Under the pieces are notes generated by a model. The model searched no databases. It saw only the letters and a program-made list of their open reading frames with translations, and had not been told where the DNA came from. Source: Ciborinia camelliae (lineage: Eukaryota > Ascomycota > Leotiomycetes > Helotiales > Sclerotiniaceae). Taken from it: 64,000 nt of DNA. The DNA lies in the NCBI GenBank assembly GCA_025890175.1, contig JANPYM010000001.1:1647004-1711003 (forward strand). The letters are read 5' to 3'. Position numbers and translations under genes: made by a program. Below, piece by piece: positions 10,561 to 21,538 of this stretch (position 1 is its first letter; every line of letters begins with the position of its first letter).

Positions 10561-11500
10561 TTAAGGAGGATCAAAACCATCACCAGAATCATCAGCGATA
10601 CAATCCTCGGCGGCAGAACGCCCAACATCAGTGGTGTTATCGTCGCTGGCAGTCGAAGCAACGAGAGAAGTTTCGACAGATTCGACGGGTGCTTAACCGG
10701 AGATCTTGGCTTACATATCTTGGATCTCGGCCCATATCTTCTCGATTTCTACCTCTTGGGCGGCCTTGTTCTTCGCGAGTTCTGCCCACATCTTCGCGAG
10801 TTCCGCATCTTGGGCGACCTTCATTTCTCGCAGCTGTGAGTCATCACGCGAATAAGTGGCATCTTCCATCTCTTCGAACCAGTTAGAGCCTGGTCGCTGG
10901 TCTGGTTGTGCTGGTGCTCGCCTGGGACGAGAAGTAGCTCTTGTAAATCTGTCACCGCGAACACACTGTTGTCGCCGCAAGTTCTCAACCCCTGGGGCTG
11001 GTTCAACTAGCACTCAATACGATGACCCGGGGGCAAGGAAGAGTATTCTTGAATATTGGTTCCGCGATTGAGAGACACATTTGGAGGGAGTGACTGCTGC
11101 CTAGTTGCTGTTGCTGTTACAGCTGGAGGTTGCTGAGGCCGAGGTCTGTCTGGCTGAAGGCTCTGAAGACTTGGTGGCAATAGAGCCGCCGCAGTTCCCG
11201 GTGTTCGTTGCTGAAATGCTGGCGCACCAGGAATGCCTCCGTTTCCGACGAAGAGAATATTATCAGCATCCGAAAATATCATACTGAACATGATGAGGAT
11301 AGTCACAATAGTGAATCCACACTAGACCACTCAGAATGTAAAAGAGTACTTCTTCCCTCTCCTCATATGGAAGAGCTCGCCCAACCTTGTCCTTAACCTG
11401 ATGGGCCAGAGTACGGAAATTTTTCGGTGAGTCCAAGGGTGTAGGTATGTGACAACGACATTGTGATATCTTGTTCTTCGAAAATAAGTTAAAGAAATCA
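10561..11500 (-). pseudogene. Zinc-knuckle-family paralogue, broken (copy A)
   Basis: Reading on the minus strand, a block from about 11450 contains PLDSPKNFRTLAHQVKDKV and GLVWIHYC, which align with the N-terminal domain of the gene at 14655 (PLASPDEYRIVAYGVRDRV and GLIWIHYC). A proline-rich linker follows (11270-11010, ending SLQSLQPDRPRPQQPP; the 14655 gene has SLQPEDSPRQ). Then comes a frameshift near 11010, a charged helix (AELAKMWAELAKNKAAQEVE) and an acidic tail ending at 10561-10563. In-frame TAA codons occur at 10711-10713 and 10693-10695, both at positions where CAA would keep the frame. Two frame changes and two stops make it a pseudogene. No zinc knuckle remains in this copy. Confidence 0.6.
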
Positions 11501-11516
11501 AGAGAAAGGAGGTCAT

Positions 11517-12360
11517 TTGATCACAGAATTGTTTGATGGTATGAGAGAAGAGTTTTTGATGGATTTGTGATGGTTCGTTGTCAATTTGGTAATTTTGACG
11601 TTTTGTGTGAAGATAACTTCAATTTTGTTTATTCGCGCTAAGCGGAATAATTTTTCAAATTTGTGATGGATGTGCGAATTACACTAGCTCTAAATTTTTC
11701 AAGGCTGACTTCTCTTCATCGAGGACTGACTATAATGAAATTCACTATTATGTTTGAAGTGAGGTATCTTAGCAGGGTTATTTAATGAAGTCAATTAGAG
11801 TAATAATAATAATTCGGGAAGAGAACAGTTGGGTGTTATTGTGCGTCGAGACGAGCAGAATATCTAGAATGGGCCACACTATCAGTATGGATTTACTTTC
11901 TCAAAGATTACCGGTTCATTTTGATATGCTACATCCATACCTAAGGTACCTACACCACATCAATACATACTCGTCGGCTAATCACAATGTGGCCAACTGC
12001 CCGAATGTCAGGGATGGTCGGCCAGAATTTCTGATTGGCCGGCAAGTAGCTGTCTAACCTCGCATTCCCACAAGCTATAATTACCTAGGTAACCGTTGTG
12101 AGCAGGTTTCCGACAAGTGAATGCAAAAAAACATGCGGCACGCAGGCATAAAGTGATCTTGATTGCTGATCATTATGGACCCTTCTGTTTTCCTCCTTTA
12201 AACTATCTCAATCCTTTAAACCTTTTCGAAGATTGAAACCAGAAAGATTACCCAAACCCTAACAGTTCACAAGCTCACTCATGAAGTAAGTGCTCCCCTG
12301 AAAGTCTGGATTAAAAGTCCACTAGATGATTATAACTAACTTGTCAAATTAGAGGTACAA
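11517..12360. promoter_or_regulatory. Upstream region and leader intron of the 2EXR gene
   Basis: The distal part is AT-rich with no gene. Just before the 2EXR start a probable leader intron is visible at 12286-12352 (67 nt; GTAAGT donor, ATAACTAAC branch region, ATTAG acceptor). An ATG at 12281 lies immediately upstream of it and would open a short out-of-frame upstream ORF in the spliced leader. A CACCTAGGTAACC-like word occurs near 12085. Confidence 0.5.
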
Positions 12361-13215
12361 ATGGCGTCATCACCAGAATCTGAGATGATATCGACACGAT
12401 CGATCCTTTCTCTAGTTCTCTCTGACCCGGAAGGAGAGATTGCAGCCCAGACCCTTACTCCTGCAAGTAATAAGCTTGAAACATTCCACTGCTTTCCATT
12501 GCTGGTTAAGGAACTACGACTTAAAATATGGCAATTTGCTTTTCCTCCTCCACGAAGAGTCGAACTACGACCACATCGTTTTTGTCGTAAGAAGTCTCAT
12601 GATCATGCATGCAAATGCATCGCAAAACATACGGCCCCCTTGCCTGTCACACTGTTTGTCAATTGCGAGAGCCGATCGGAGACACTCAGACATTATCGTG
12701 TCATCAAGTTGGAAGCGGAAGCTCAAGGGACTTTTAATGGCAAAGTAAAACCACTTTGCTTTGATCCATCACGAGACATTCTATACACAAACATTTACGA
12801 TATGATCGACTTTAAAATCGCGAGCTGGATGGTTCCATTCATTGTCAACCGTTACCTGGACAGAGACTCTTTCAAAGGTGTCAAGGTTCTGGAGGTTCGC
12901 TCTTGGGTATGGAGCGATACAGGAATCGGCGAATCTCTGAGCAAAGCAAGCTTTGTTGGCTTGGGAGTGTTCAATCAACTTGAGGAAATTCGTCTCATGC
13001 TGCATCATCCCAAGCAATATCTTTCGAGGTATTGTTCGGAGTGCAAAGTAACACATCAAGGCAGAAGGTGGACAGATCATGATGAAAAGAGAAGTAAAGA
13101 AGCTGTGAAGGGGTTTTTTCAACGCATGCAGCGGGAGGATAATTTTCCCACCGGCGATCCCAAAATAACCAAGGTTCCGGAAGTTGTTATTGTTCCATGG
13201 ACCAGACGAGATTAA
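12361..13215 (+). CDS. 2EXR domain-containing protein
   Basis: Intact single-exon frame of 284 aa. After a Ser/Thr-rich N-terminus of about 40 residues, residues 42-58 read FHCFPLLVKELRLKIWQFA. This is the F-box-like opening of the fungal 2EXR family (F-x-x-L-P-x-E-L-R-x-x-I-W). The domain continues through LFVNCESRSETLRHY and FDPSRDILYTN, both typical landmarks of this family. A cysteine/histidine cluster (KSHDHACKC) is inserted early. The C-terminus is basic and ends in a VPEVVIVPW strand. The function of 2EXR proteins is unknown; they are abundant and expanded in ascomycetes. This is the only clearly intact gene in the decayed 5.5-19 kb block. Confidence 0.85.
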   Translation: MASSPESEMISTRSILSLVLSDPEGEIAAQTLTPASNKLETFHCFPLLVKELRLKIWQFAFPPPRRVELRPHRFCRKKSHDHACKCIAKHTAPLPVTLFVNCESRSETLRHYRVIKLEAEAQGTFNGKVKPLCFDPSRDILYTNIYDMIDFKIASWMVPFIVNRYLDRDSFKGVKVLEVRSWVWSDTGIGESLSKASFVGLGVFNQLEEIRLMLHHPKQYLSRYCSECKVTHQGRRWTDHDEKRSKEAVKGFFQRMQREDNFPTGDPKITKVPEVVIVPWTRRD

Positions 13216-14654
13216 TTCGGTGAACCTTAGGCTAGGTAATTGATGACAATCTGGTCCGCTCCTGGCTCCCGGGTAGAAGATCATGACAGGAGAGAAGTCC
13301 ACGATGGATATGGCGCCTGGTAAAATAGATTAGAGCGATGATTTCGGAATGGAAGACCGTTGAATTTCCACTACCCCAGTTCTCTTTCACATTAATTTCA
13401 TGACTTCACTGGGAAGTTATGTCCAAGTGAATTTGCGTACCAGTACATTGATAGACTCAACAGACCTTTCAACTTCTGCCATGTGACTCCTTGATATATA
13501 CTATCTCTTCAATGCCTCAAATTCATAGAGAATCTTAACCATATACACATCCTTGGTTGATCGGACTTTCCATAAACTTGGAATATAGATTGATCCCAGA
13601 TCCATCATCCCTTGACCGGAGGTATTTTAGCGAATTATGATGAATTAACCTTAAATTTGCTTTGTCATCCTACCTGCCCAACGATGCGGAATAAAGATTT
13701 TCCGACCTCACCACACTACTGTAGTATTTATTCACGGTGAGAGAGTATGACAGTCCATGATGAAAAGTCAAACACGTCATTTATGGTCCATCCTCTCTTT
13801 TACAAAAATTAATTGCAAGGCATTCGGTAAATATAGCTAGGTACTGACTGATACATAGTTTGGGCTCATCATTGAGAACGAATTCAAATGTGTAATGCTT
13901 GTATTTTTCTCGCACCAATTCAGCTCAGAATTTATAGGTATCTTGCAGCACTTTTGCCCTTTCTCCATTCTATCTTTCCATCTGTTTATCCTAACTCCGG
14001 TTTCACCTCCCCCTACTTCACCCGAGATTCAACCAATTGGGTTGGGCTGCCGTTCTGTGATACAGGTACCCCATCGTGGTGTAATAGACCATGCTACAAG
14101 ACCGCATCTGCTTGCAGTGCAAACTGATGCATCTGATGTTGGCTGGAGCCATTAATCGGTGGTGACACATCTTTAATGAAATTCCAACTGATTTTGCTCG
14201 AAATATTGGCACCGTGACAGGCAAAACAACTCTAACTGTGCGACGACGACATAGTTAATCGATACTGGCATCTCAGCTAGTTGAGAGAGTTGATCTGGCT
14301 GAGTTTAGCGCCGAAAACAGATTCAGCTCGTTTCCAAGAACGATCTCCATTAACGGAAGTATTTTGTCGTTTCTCTTCCTTCTCTTTTTCATTTTCTTCT
14401 CTCGATAGCGAGAAGTGAGCCTTAGAATACTTAGGTCTAGTTTGAGTTTGAGGCACACATAGCAAAGATTAGGTATATAGGGCTAGATTTCTTCTCCCAT
14501 CAACAACAACAACAACAAAGTTAAAACTCCCAACTTGACAGCTTGACAGCTTGACAGCAAATTCACCAAAGAATCATCCAATATCAAATCATTCTACCTT
14601 TTACCTTATATCAGACACAGTACTTTCAAAAAAGAATTTGAGTACTGTATAAAA
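13216..14654. other. Intergenic with simple repeats
   Basis: No gene is supported. Near the right end lie a (CAA)n run at about 14501-14517 and three consecutive CTTGACAG units at about 14533-14557, just upstream of the zinc-knuckle gene at 14655. They probably belong to its leader. Confidence 0.5.
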
Positions 14655-15327
14655 ATGGAAGAACAGCAACAACTTGAGCTCACAATGGCCCGCTATTGGC
14701 TCCTGGCGATCAAGACGTATGTCAGCATGGGTAGTAGGCCATTGGCTTCCCCAGATGAGTACCGTATTGTCGCATATGGAGTTCGTGATCGGGTAGAGTT
14801 GAATATGCTCGATGATACTCCGGCTACAAGAATCTACAACATGGCCGGTCTAATATGGATTCATTATTGTAAGCATTCTCAATCTCAGTTCTGACATTAT
14901 TCATTGCTGAGCTGATGTGCCTATTGTAGGGGGTATTTGAGATTATCCAGATGCGCCAAAATTTCAGATGCGGTATCCAGGAATTCCAATAACTTCATTG
15001 CCGAAAGTTCTTCAAAGCCTTCAGCCAGAGGACTCTCCGCGTCAGGATCCTAGTCAGCCATCGCAACCACAGAGTATACACGGCCCGCAACCGCTACGCC
15101 TGAATACTGTAGATGTGGATGAAATTAATATTTCCGCCCCTAGTAATCACATGAACAATCTGGGCGTCGAAGTGGCTGGAACCATGAGTAATCCTGTCGC
15201 ATGGTGTCTGAATTGCACAGGGAAACAGCCTACGAATCAATGCATAAAACCATGCCAATGGCCACGATGTCGAAATCGGCATCATAGTCCAGATTGTCCA
15301 TACCAACAGTTGCTCTTGACTCGTTAA
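14655..15327 (+). pseudogene. Zinc-knuckle protein, probably disrupted (copy B)
   Basis: Exon 1 (14655-14868) encodes MEEQQQLELTMARYWLLAIK through GLIWIHY and ends at a good GTAAGC donor. The natural acceptor (TTGTAG, 14929) gives a 60-nt intron but leads within three codons to an in-frame TGA at 14938-14940. After that the frame stays open to 15327 and is clearly coding: a proline/glutamine-rich linker, then a C-terminal knuckle with CLNC, CQWPRC and HHSPDC. Skipping the stop would need a rare GAG acceptor at 14941. It is therefore either a one-stop pseudogene or a gene with unusual splicing. Its N-terminal domain is shared with copy A and its knuckle with copy D. Confidence 0.6.
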
Positions 15328-15801
15328 GAACGAACCCTTGGGTGCAACTAGTTAGAATGTGGCTCCGGCATGCTCTAGTTAGATTGGATATGACCAGTAC
15401 TCAAAATAAATACTACCTTGACTGGAAGAGAGGGATTTGTAATAAATCACTGGCTTGAAGTATTCAGAACAATTGGAATTGCCAGCTATGGGCAGATACT
15501 TCGAACAATCGGTGGAACTTTGTTCGACATACCAAGTTCATTAATCAATTGTGTTGAATTTCCAGGAGATTTATTGCATCTGAAGTATAGAGATAAATAT
15601 GGGCCGCAGATACAAGGATTGACCGGATTTGTTGAAAGAGCCCTCAAGCCGACATGAGATAACAACAGCCACCTGAACAGAGGATGCCACGAGTTCACTT
15701 GCAAGTAACAACACTGAGTCGTATATTATCGGACAGTTAATCACCGTCGGCGGAGATTGTCGGATGAAGCGGTAGACTACCAGGTGCTAGTAGTCATTCA
15801 G
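15328..15801. other. Spacer with a weak ORF
   Basis: A 79-codon frame at 15418-15657 contains the internal echo VFRTIGIASY / ILRTIGGTLF. It has no family I recognise and may be a further relic. Confidence 0.3.
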
Positions 15802-16200
15802 ATGGCTGAAGAGAAGCCAGAGGTTATCCAGCCTCTTCCGCAGAGTCATAAAATAATCTTCGAAAACTCGCTTTGAGTAGAAATAGAAGGAGAACGAGAA
15901 TTCAACGTTTCTAAGGCTTTTGCAACTTCAGAGCCATGTCCAGAGCCTACCACTGCCACTACTTCGGACAACATCTTCCGCGATAACGGCATACTACAGA
16001 CACACACGTGGCACCAACTATGCGTTTCGCGGTGGCTGTTTTGATTGTGGGAGAATCTGACGTATTATGAAATGGAGGATTCTACCTTTGAGATGTGGCC
16101 AGACTGGGCATGAACTTTCAGATTTACCATAAAAACGTCTGTTCTGTGTAGGTGAACTTGGAAGGGGCAAACATCATTTTCCGTCTTGTGTCCGCGAGGT
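15802..16200 (+). pseudogene. Zinc-knuckle paralogue relic (copy C)
   Basis: An ATG at 15802 opens MAEEKPEVIQPLPQSHKII, stops, and resumes in frame with VEIEGEREFNVSKAFATSEP and a Thr/Pro-rich linker. From about 16040 another frame encodes knuckle-like pieces: CFDCGR, RCGQTGHELSD, then CVGELGRGKHHFPSC. The last two keep the C-x2-C / G-H / C pattern of CCHC knuckles. At least three in-frame stops and one frame change make it non-functional. Position, order and knuckle style tie it to copies B and D. Confidence 0.5.
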
Positions 16201-16265
16201 CGGCTGCGGATTAATCAAGTTTTGCGGGTGAAAGGGAAAGGAGCAAACATCTCACTTGAATTACT

Positions 16266-16472
16266 ATTATCTAGGCAAATCAGGGCAACTTTGGCCCTCA
16301 TCTAGGATGGTGGTGGGCGAATTAAGGGAAGGCTAAACTTTATCTAGGATAGTTTTATGGTTTTAGGATAATTAAGGAAAGCCCAACAGACCTCATCTAA
16401 GACGAGGTCGGATATTGATGGAATTAAGGAAAGCCCAACAGACCTTATCTAGGATGGGTTATGGTATGGGAC
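16266..16472. repeat. Minisatellite, ~52-bp unit
   Basis: About three and a half diverged tandem units. Each starts near TCATCTAGGATG or TTATCTAGGATG and contains GAATTAAGGAAAGCCCAACA; the two middle copies are nearly identical. Just downstream (16634-16770) a second short motif, GTCCACTATT preceded by AGAGTAyG, recurs. Confidence 0.7.
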
Positions 16473-17347
16473 AGGAAAATAATGTAGATTGCCCATACAA
16501 TGCCTGATCTTGTCAGTCAATAGTCGACGATCATTTTGTTCGGTCGGTATATGAATTGAGCCATGATAAGAATAGGACGATCGAATGAAGTACTGCCTTT
16601 GAAAAGGAGTTTTCGAAGGGGGTTGCGCTAATATGTGCTGCTCTCAGAGTATGTCCACTATTGGTGGGAGGGGGGGATTTCGCTGAAAACGTGTACTGCT
16701 ATAAGAGTACGTCCACTATTCATAAGATATGATGGCGTGTACTGCCAATAAATGGCGTATACCATTCAGAGTATACCGGGGAAAATGGGGGTTTGAGCAA
16801 GATTATTGAGAGAATGGAGTAGCTGAGATTTTTCCGAAAAAAGAAATTTCTATCGAATCAAGTCGATGGATACCAACAAACCCCAATGCTACAAGCTTTG
16901 GTACTATCCATACTTCGAATCTGTGATGTGATATATATTAGTTATGCCGTCCCATCATACTTTCAAGGCTCTATATTTGAGTTGTGTAAAGATAGACAAG
17001 TAACTTGGAACTTACACAAATATATCTACGGCTGTGTGTTGCCCATTTATATTATTCATTCTCGTACTCGAGAAATAGAAATAAGATAGATAGCGGTTAT
17101 GAAGTTTGAATTCACTGCCGTACATGACACGTGATTGAAATTTCAATTACAGTAATTCACCTTCCCTTTGCAAAACACATCTCTTCAAATTTATTTTCCC
17201 TCCAACCTCCATGCATAATCAGAGCCTTCCAGGTTCCAATTCAAAACTTCTAACGTTACCAAATAAGAAAATAATCAAACCCCAAGCCACAAGAAAAAAT
17301 AATTATACCTATCTTTCTGGATTTTACAAATTGGTTACATATTGGCC
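16473..17347. other. Intergenic with short repeats
   Basis: Holds the GTCCACTATT-containing direct repeats (about 16634-16666 and 16692-16727) and AT-rich sequence leading to the gene at 17348. No gene is supported. Confidence 0.45.
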
Positions 17348-18498
17348 ATGTCATCTTCCACCGGTCTCGATTCAGTAGATAAAAGCGTCCCACTTGGGCC
17401 TGACGATCAACATCGGATTCAATCCAAATCGCAGCCGCACAATTCAAGCAATAATCCTAATTATCGCGACCCAGTTGATGAAGGTCCTCCAGTCAAGTAT
17501 GAAAATCGGAATAGTGATGGCGCCAGCAAGAAGAGGCGAATCTCGGACTTTCAGCATTTTAGACCAAGAGATTTCGCTACAGAACAAGAAACTCGAAATT
17601 TCATTAGTTCATCTGGCTCTTCAGTGGCGGTGATTCGAGAAATGCCACGAAAATCGTCAAAAGATCCAGTCAATCATGATAGGTTTGAAACATGGGAGGA
17701 GGACCGATACCTGAAGATCAGATGCCAGCAGCTCATATGCTGCAACCAGCACCTGATCATTTATCACCACGGTTGACTGATGTTCACATGGAAGACACTG
17801 GACTGCCAGATACAAAAGGTCAGTCTCTCAGAGGACGTGACACAAGAAATGACGCCAGGAGAGGACGAAATACCAGGTATCGCTCAAATTATCCCTTGGC
17901 AGCTCTGGATCAAGATCGTTCAACTCGTAAAATTCGTACAGATTCGACAAATCAAGCTCCATCTAGAAATAATCGAATGCGTACTTTACCTGTAGATCCT
18001 ATGTTTGGGGGCTCAAAAAGTCGTTCAACTATTCCTGGTGACGTTTGGCCTCGTTCATCGTTCACAGATTCGACATGTAATACATCACCATCAACGACTC
18101 CAGCTTTGATTGTAAATACAAATAATCGACTTCATACGGAACCTGCAGGTGCGGCGCTCGGTGGTCCCAGTGCGCCAACTCGTCGGTCAAACCAGCCACT
18201 TCGTTCTACTTCTGACAGACTCATCGGCGATCCCGATATGAATGCCACAACGCCCATCCATCCCATACCCATGTTTGTAAACGTTAGTATGGATCCTATC
18301 CCAGACAGTATACCTAGTAATATGCCGGCTGGAGTTAGATTTGGAATCGGCATGTTGGAAACACTTGGCTGCATCCATATATTCCGCAGTGGTTGTCCAA
18401 ATTGCGGAAGACTTCATAAATTGCAACGTTGTGAGAAGAGATGCTGGAGATGTGATGAAGCTGGGCATAAATTCCCGGATTGTCCATACAACTCCTGA
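17348..18498 (+). pseudogene. Zinc-knuckle (CCHC-like) protein with apparent frameshift (copy D)
   Basis: The first frame (ATG 17348) encodes a Ser/Asp-rich segment with a basic KKRRISDFQHF stretch, probably a nuclear localisation signal, and runs to 17776. The second frame becomes open after a TGA at about 17685 and continues to 18498. It encodes PEDQMPAAHMLQPAPDHLSP, an Arg-rich central part and the C-terminal knuckles CPNC...CEKRC and CWRCDEAGHKFPDC. I tested nearby donors and acceptors and found no conventional intron that joins the two frames, so a +1/-1 shift at about 17690-17770 is inferred. The C-terminal CCHC (C-x2-C-x4-H-x4-C) is intact, so loss may be recent; an assembly indel is an alternative. 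Confidence 0.55.
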
Positions 18499-18764
18499 TC
18501 TCATCAAACGGCGGCTGTCCGACTGTGTGTGTAATCGGTCCGCACTGGGGTGGGATATTGTTGTACGGAGGGATTTGGGGGCGGTGGATTAGGATTAGAC
18601 AGATTGCGGTATGCAGTCCTAGGGACTCGGAGCTAATAGGCATCGTAGTGTATATTATATTCATAAGATGATAATATGAAGGGAGAAAATGAGGGAGATT
18701 TTGACCGAGGTGCGCGAGGAAATTTTGTTGCTGAGAGGTTGCCCGGAAATTGATGGTGATTTGG

Positions 18765-19412
18765 GTAGTTTAGAGAAACTAGAGCAACATATCAAGTACA
18801 ACATATCAAGTAAAACAAACGCCATCATAATATATTTTATAACTTCTTCCAATGATACCTATATAATCGTGAAGCTCAACATTGTACTTCATAAAGGCGG
18901 AATCAAACATAAATACTTTGTATAAGCATTAATTATGAAGTGTGTTGTCTATTTATGCAATGGTGGTTATCAAAAAAACCTTGGGCAATCATGTTGGGAC
19001 GTCTAAGCAGCGTAGGAGATGGGCAGTGAACTGTTGATTTTCAGAGGTACATCACAAAAGCCGCAAGAAGCTTTACGAGAATCACAAATCCTCATTGACC
19101 CTCTTTGGGTATCCAACGGTGAACTGCTAAGGATGAATATCTCTTCTATCGCAATTAAAGATAATACTCTTCGGATGCATCTTTTGAACTTACTACATCC
19201 TATGGACATAAGCAAAAGTGAAGCACCTTCAAAGAGGGGAAGAAGAGAATGAAGGAAGCTTTGGTGCAGAAGATAATAGTTAATGCCGGTGTTCTGGGAA
19301 GCTTAAAGAGCTAAAGCAACATATCAAGCAAAATAAAGGCTGTTTCGATATATTATATGACTTCTTCTGGTGATATATAATCTTGTAGCTCATCATTGCA
19401 CATCCAAAGACC
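18765..19412. repeat. Diverged direct duplication (two ~110-bp arms)
   Basis: The segment at about 18765-18895 and that at about 19295-19412 share AGAGCAACATATCAAG / AAAGCAACATATCAAG, a following ATATATT...ACTTCTTC block, TGATA-rich sequence and AGCTCA(A/T)CATTG. Similarity also extends some bases upstream. The intervening DNA (18896-19294) contains a weak 77-codon frame at 19019-19252 with no known domain. No terminal repeats or target-site duplication could be established. Confidence 0.5.
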
Positions 19413-19548
19413 TCCAATGACGTCTAATTTTTACCATGCCAAAATGTGCCTGTGCCTGTGATGACTAATAAGCAAGTCCTTGAACAAGCTCCACCAGCTC
19501 TGGAAATTTTGGCCCCCCGCGTTCTACCAAGATTCCCAACATCTCAAG

Positions 19549-20570
19549 ATGGGTTGGTTCTGGGGCGATTCAAATGATGGCGATGAGGATAAATCCCAAG
19601 ATCCTTTAAAGAATCTTGATCCTAGTCTGCGAGAATTCCTCAAAAAGGAATCGCCGATCAAATATGATTCTACAAAGTCTACAGAAACAACCACCTCGTC
19701 GCAAACAAAATCGACGGAGTCAACATTGACAAGTGCAACGACTGAAGATCCAACAAAACCCAGTGTGCCTTCGCAGAGTTTGTATCAAGACGGTCGCTAT
19801 GCACATTTATGGAAAACATATCAACCACAAGCAGAAGTCGAGCAGGCAGCTAAATCGGATGCCGAAAAGATTCAAGATGTCATCGAAGGATACAAATATA
19901 GAAAGGCAGAGATTGGGAGAGCAGCTTTGGAGAATTGTGCCTTGGAGCAATGGGATGTCAATGAGTGTTTTCGTTCAGGTGGATGGCAAGCTCGATTGAC
20001 TATGTGCAGAGCGGAGAATAGGAAACTTGAGAGATGTTATACAATGCAAGGTGTAAGTTCTTGAACCTTGAAAATAGGAAGTTCACTTGCTAATTGGCAT
20101 AGAAATTCTTAAAAGCTTTAGGCTACCTATCAACGTATGATCGTTTGCCCGAAGTCGATGAACAAATCCAAATGCATGCCGATACTTTATACCATCGAAT
20201 GATTGATCAAGAAAAACAAATTGAAGACGCAAAAGCAGAAGGAAGACCCGTGCCTATTTTCCCTCCACTTATATCGAAACCAAAAGTTGAACAATCAACC
20301 CAGGCGGATTCCACACAAAATAATAAGCTCAAGGCATCTGATCTATCACCGAAGGTACAAGCTTCATTCAAGAAACGACTGGAAGGATTGAATGATGACG
20401 AGCGTCAAATTGAGGAACGAGCAATCCAGGCTGAAATAGAAGCTGGTGAACAAGTTGCAGGCCAGTTAGGGAAGATCTATGAGAAGCAGGATGAAGAGCG
20501 AAGGCAAAGAAAAGAACAGGGGAGGGAGACCATCAGTGATAAGTTTTTTTCGGTCTTCCGTGGAAGATGA
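19549..20570 (+). CDS. Twin CX9C (CHCH-like) protein of unknown function
   Basis: Proposed CDS is join(19549..20052,20103..20570), 323 aa; the 50-nt intron has a GTAAGT donor and a CATAG acceptor. The start is placed at MGWFWGDSND because the upstream in-frame ATG (19480) adds an unrelated segment. Order: a short aromatic N-terminus, a Ser/Thr-rich linker (residues 41-78), a helical segment (HLWKTYQPQAEVEQ), then C130-x9-C140 and C153-x9-C163, the exact spacing of a twin CX9C coiled-coil-helix domain. After it come KALGYLSTYDR and a long charged helical tail ending in FSVFRGR. Twin CX9C proteins usually fold in the mitochondrial intermembrane space through Mia40 and act in respiratory-chain assembly. 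The long N- and C-terminal extensions are unlike small Cox/Cmc factors, so the specific role is open. Confidence 0.8.
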
Positions 20571-21538
20571 TGAGCAATATGGTATAGCTGCGTGGGATTG
20601 ACGTTCCGCCTTACTCAAACTATCTCCAAGCATCAGGCATATCACGATTATGACGGCGGAGAAGCGGAGGAGAGTGCAATACGGCTTCAAGCACATGTTT
20701 CCCTCAAAATCTCGCGATTTATTTGTTTCTACGATCGATATATTCTTGAAACTTATAATCTTCGAATTTTTGGTTATTGGGCAAGAAAGGTTGCTAGTGA
20801 AGATGGAGGGTTGTGGAAATGTGTTTTATACCCTAAGGAATTACAGAATCCCAACTCTATTCAGTTTGGAAGCAGTATCTATTAGTAGCCTTGATCTGTA
20901 TAGTAGTTGTCGTCAATTCATTCCTTGACGGCGGGATATGAAGATAGCACCGCCATTGCGCGAGGGAATATTTCGGATAGGTAGAGGGATAATGACCAGT
21001 TTGAAATGACCTATCAGTACTTGGAAAATATAAGACAATCTGAGTTCCCTATAGTGTAACCTAAGCTGTTTGTTGCAATGAACCTATCCATCGCCTACCT
21101 AGCTAGAGTTATTGTCGAATAGGCAGTGGTCATCGTTCTTTACCATACAATCCTCAAATCATCCGTGACCTCCCGAGACCTAGCCGACGGGTAATGATTT
21201 CCGTCCAATTCGGGTATACCGGCCCGTGTCCTGCAGTACGAATCCGGTGAACTTCCGGGTCACAACTCTCATCTAATACGCATAATGTCTTTGTTGCCAA
21301 ACATCAATTGATAACAGTGTTCCCGGAACCTTTTTAAACCCTTCAACAAAATTTCGAAGTCCTGACAGGGAAAAATCGCTACATGCTGAGCCGTCTAAAG
21401 ATCTACTGACTGTGATAGTGGCTTGGTCTGACATCGCCATGATCAATAATCTTTTGGCTTTTAACACAATCAAGTGGTAGCACTTCACAGTCATTGATTC
21501 CCATCCCTTCCCATCCACTTAAAGCACACGCCATCGCA
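20571..21538. other. Intergenic
   Basis: Frames at 20592-20928 overlap each other and lack coding character. TACCTAGCTAG-like words occur near 21098. The right part is the presumed promoter of the PQ-loop gene. Confidence 0.5.
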
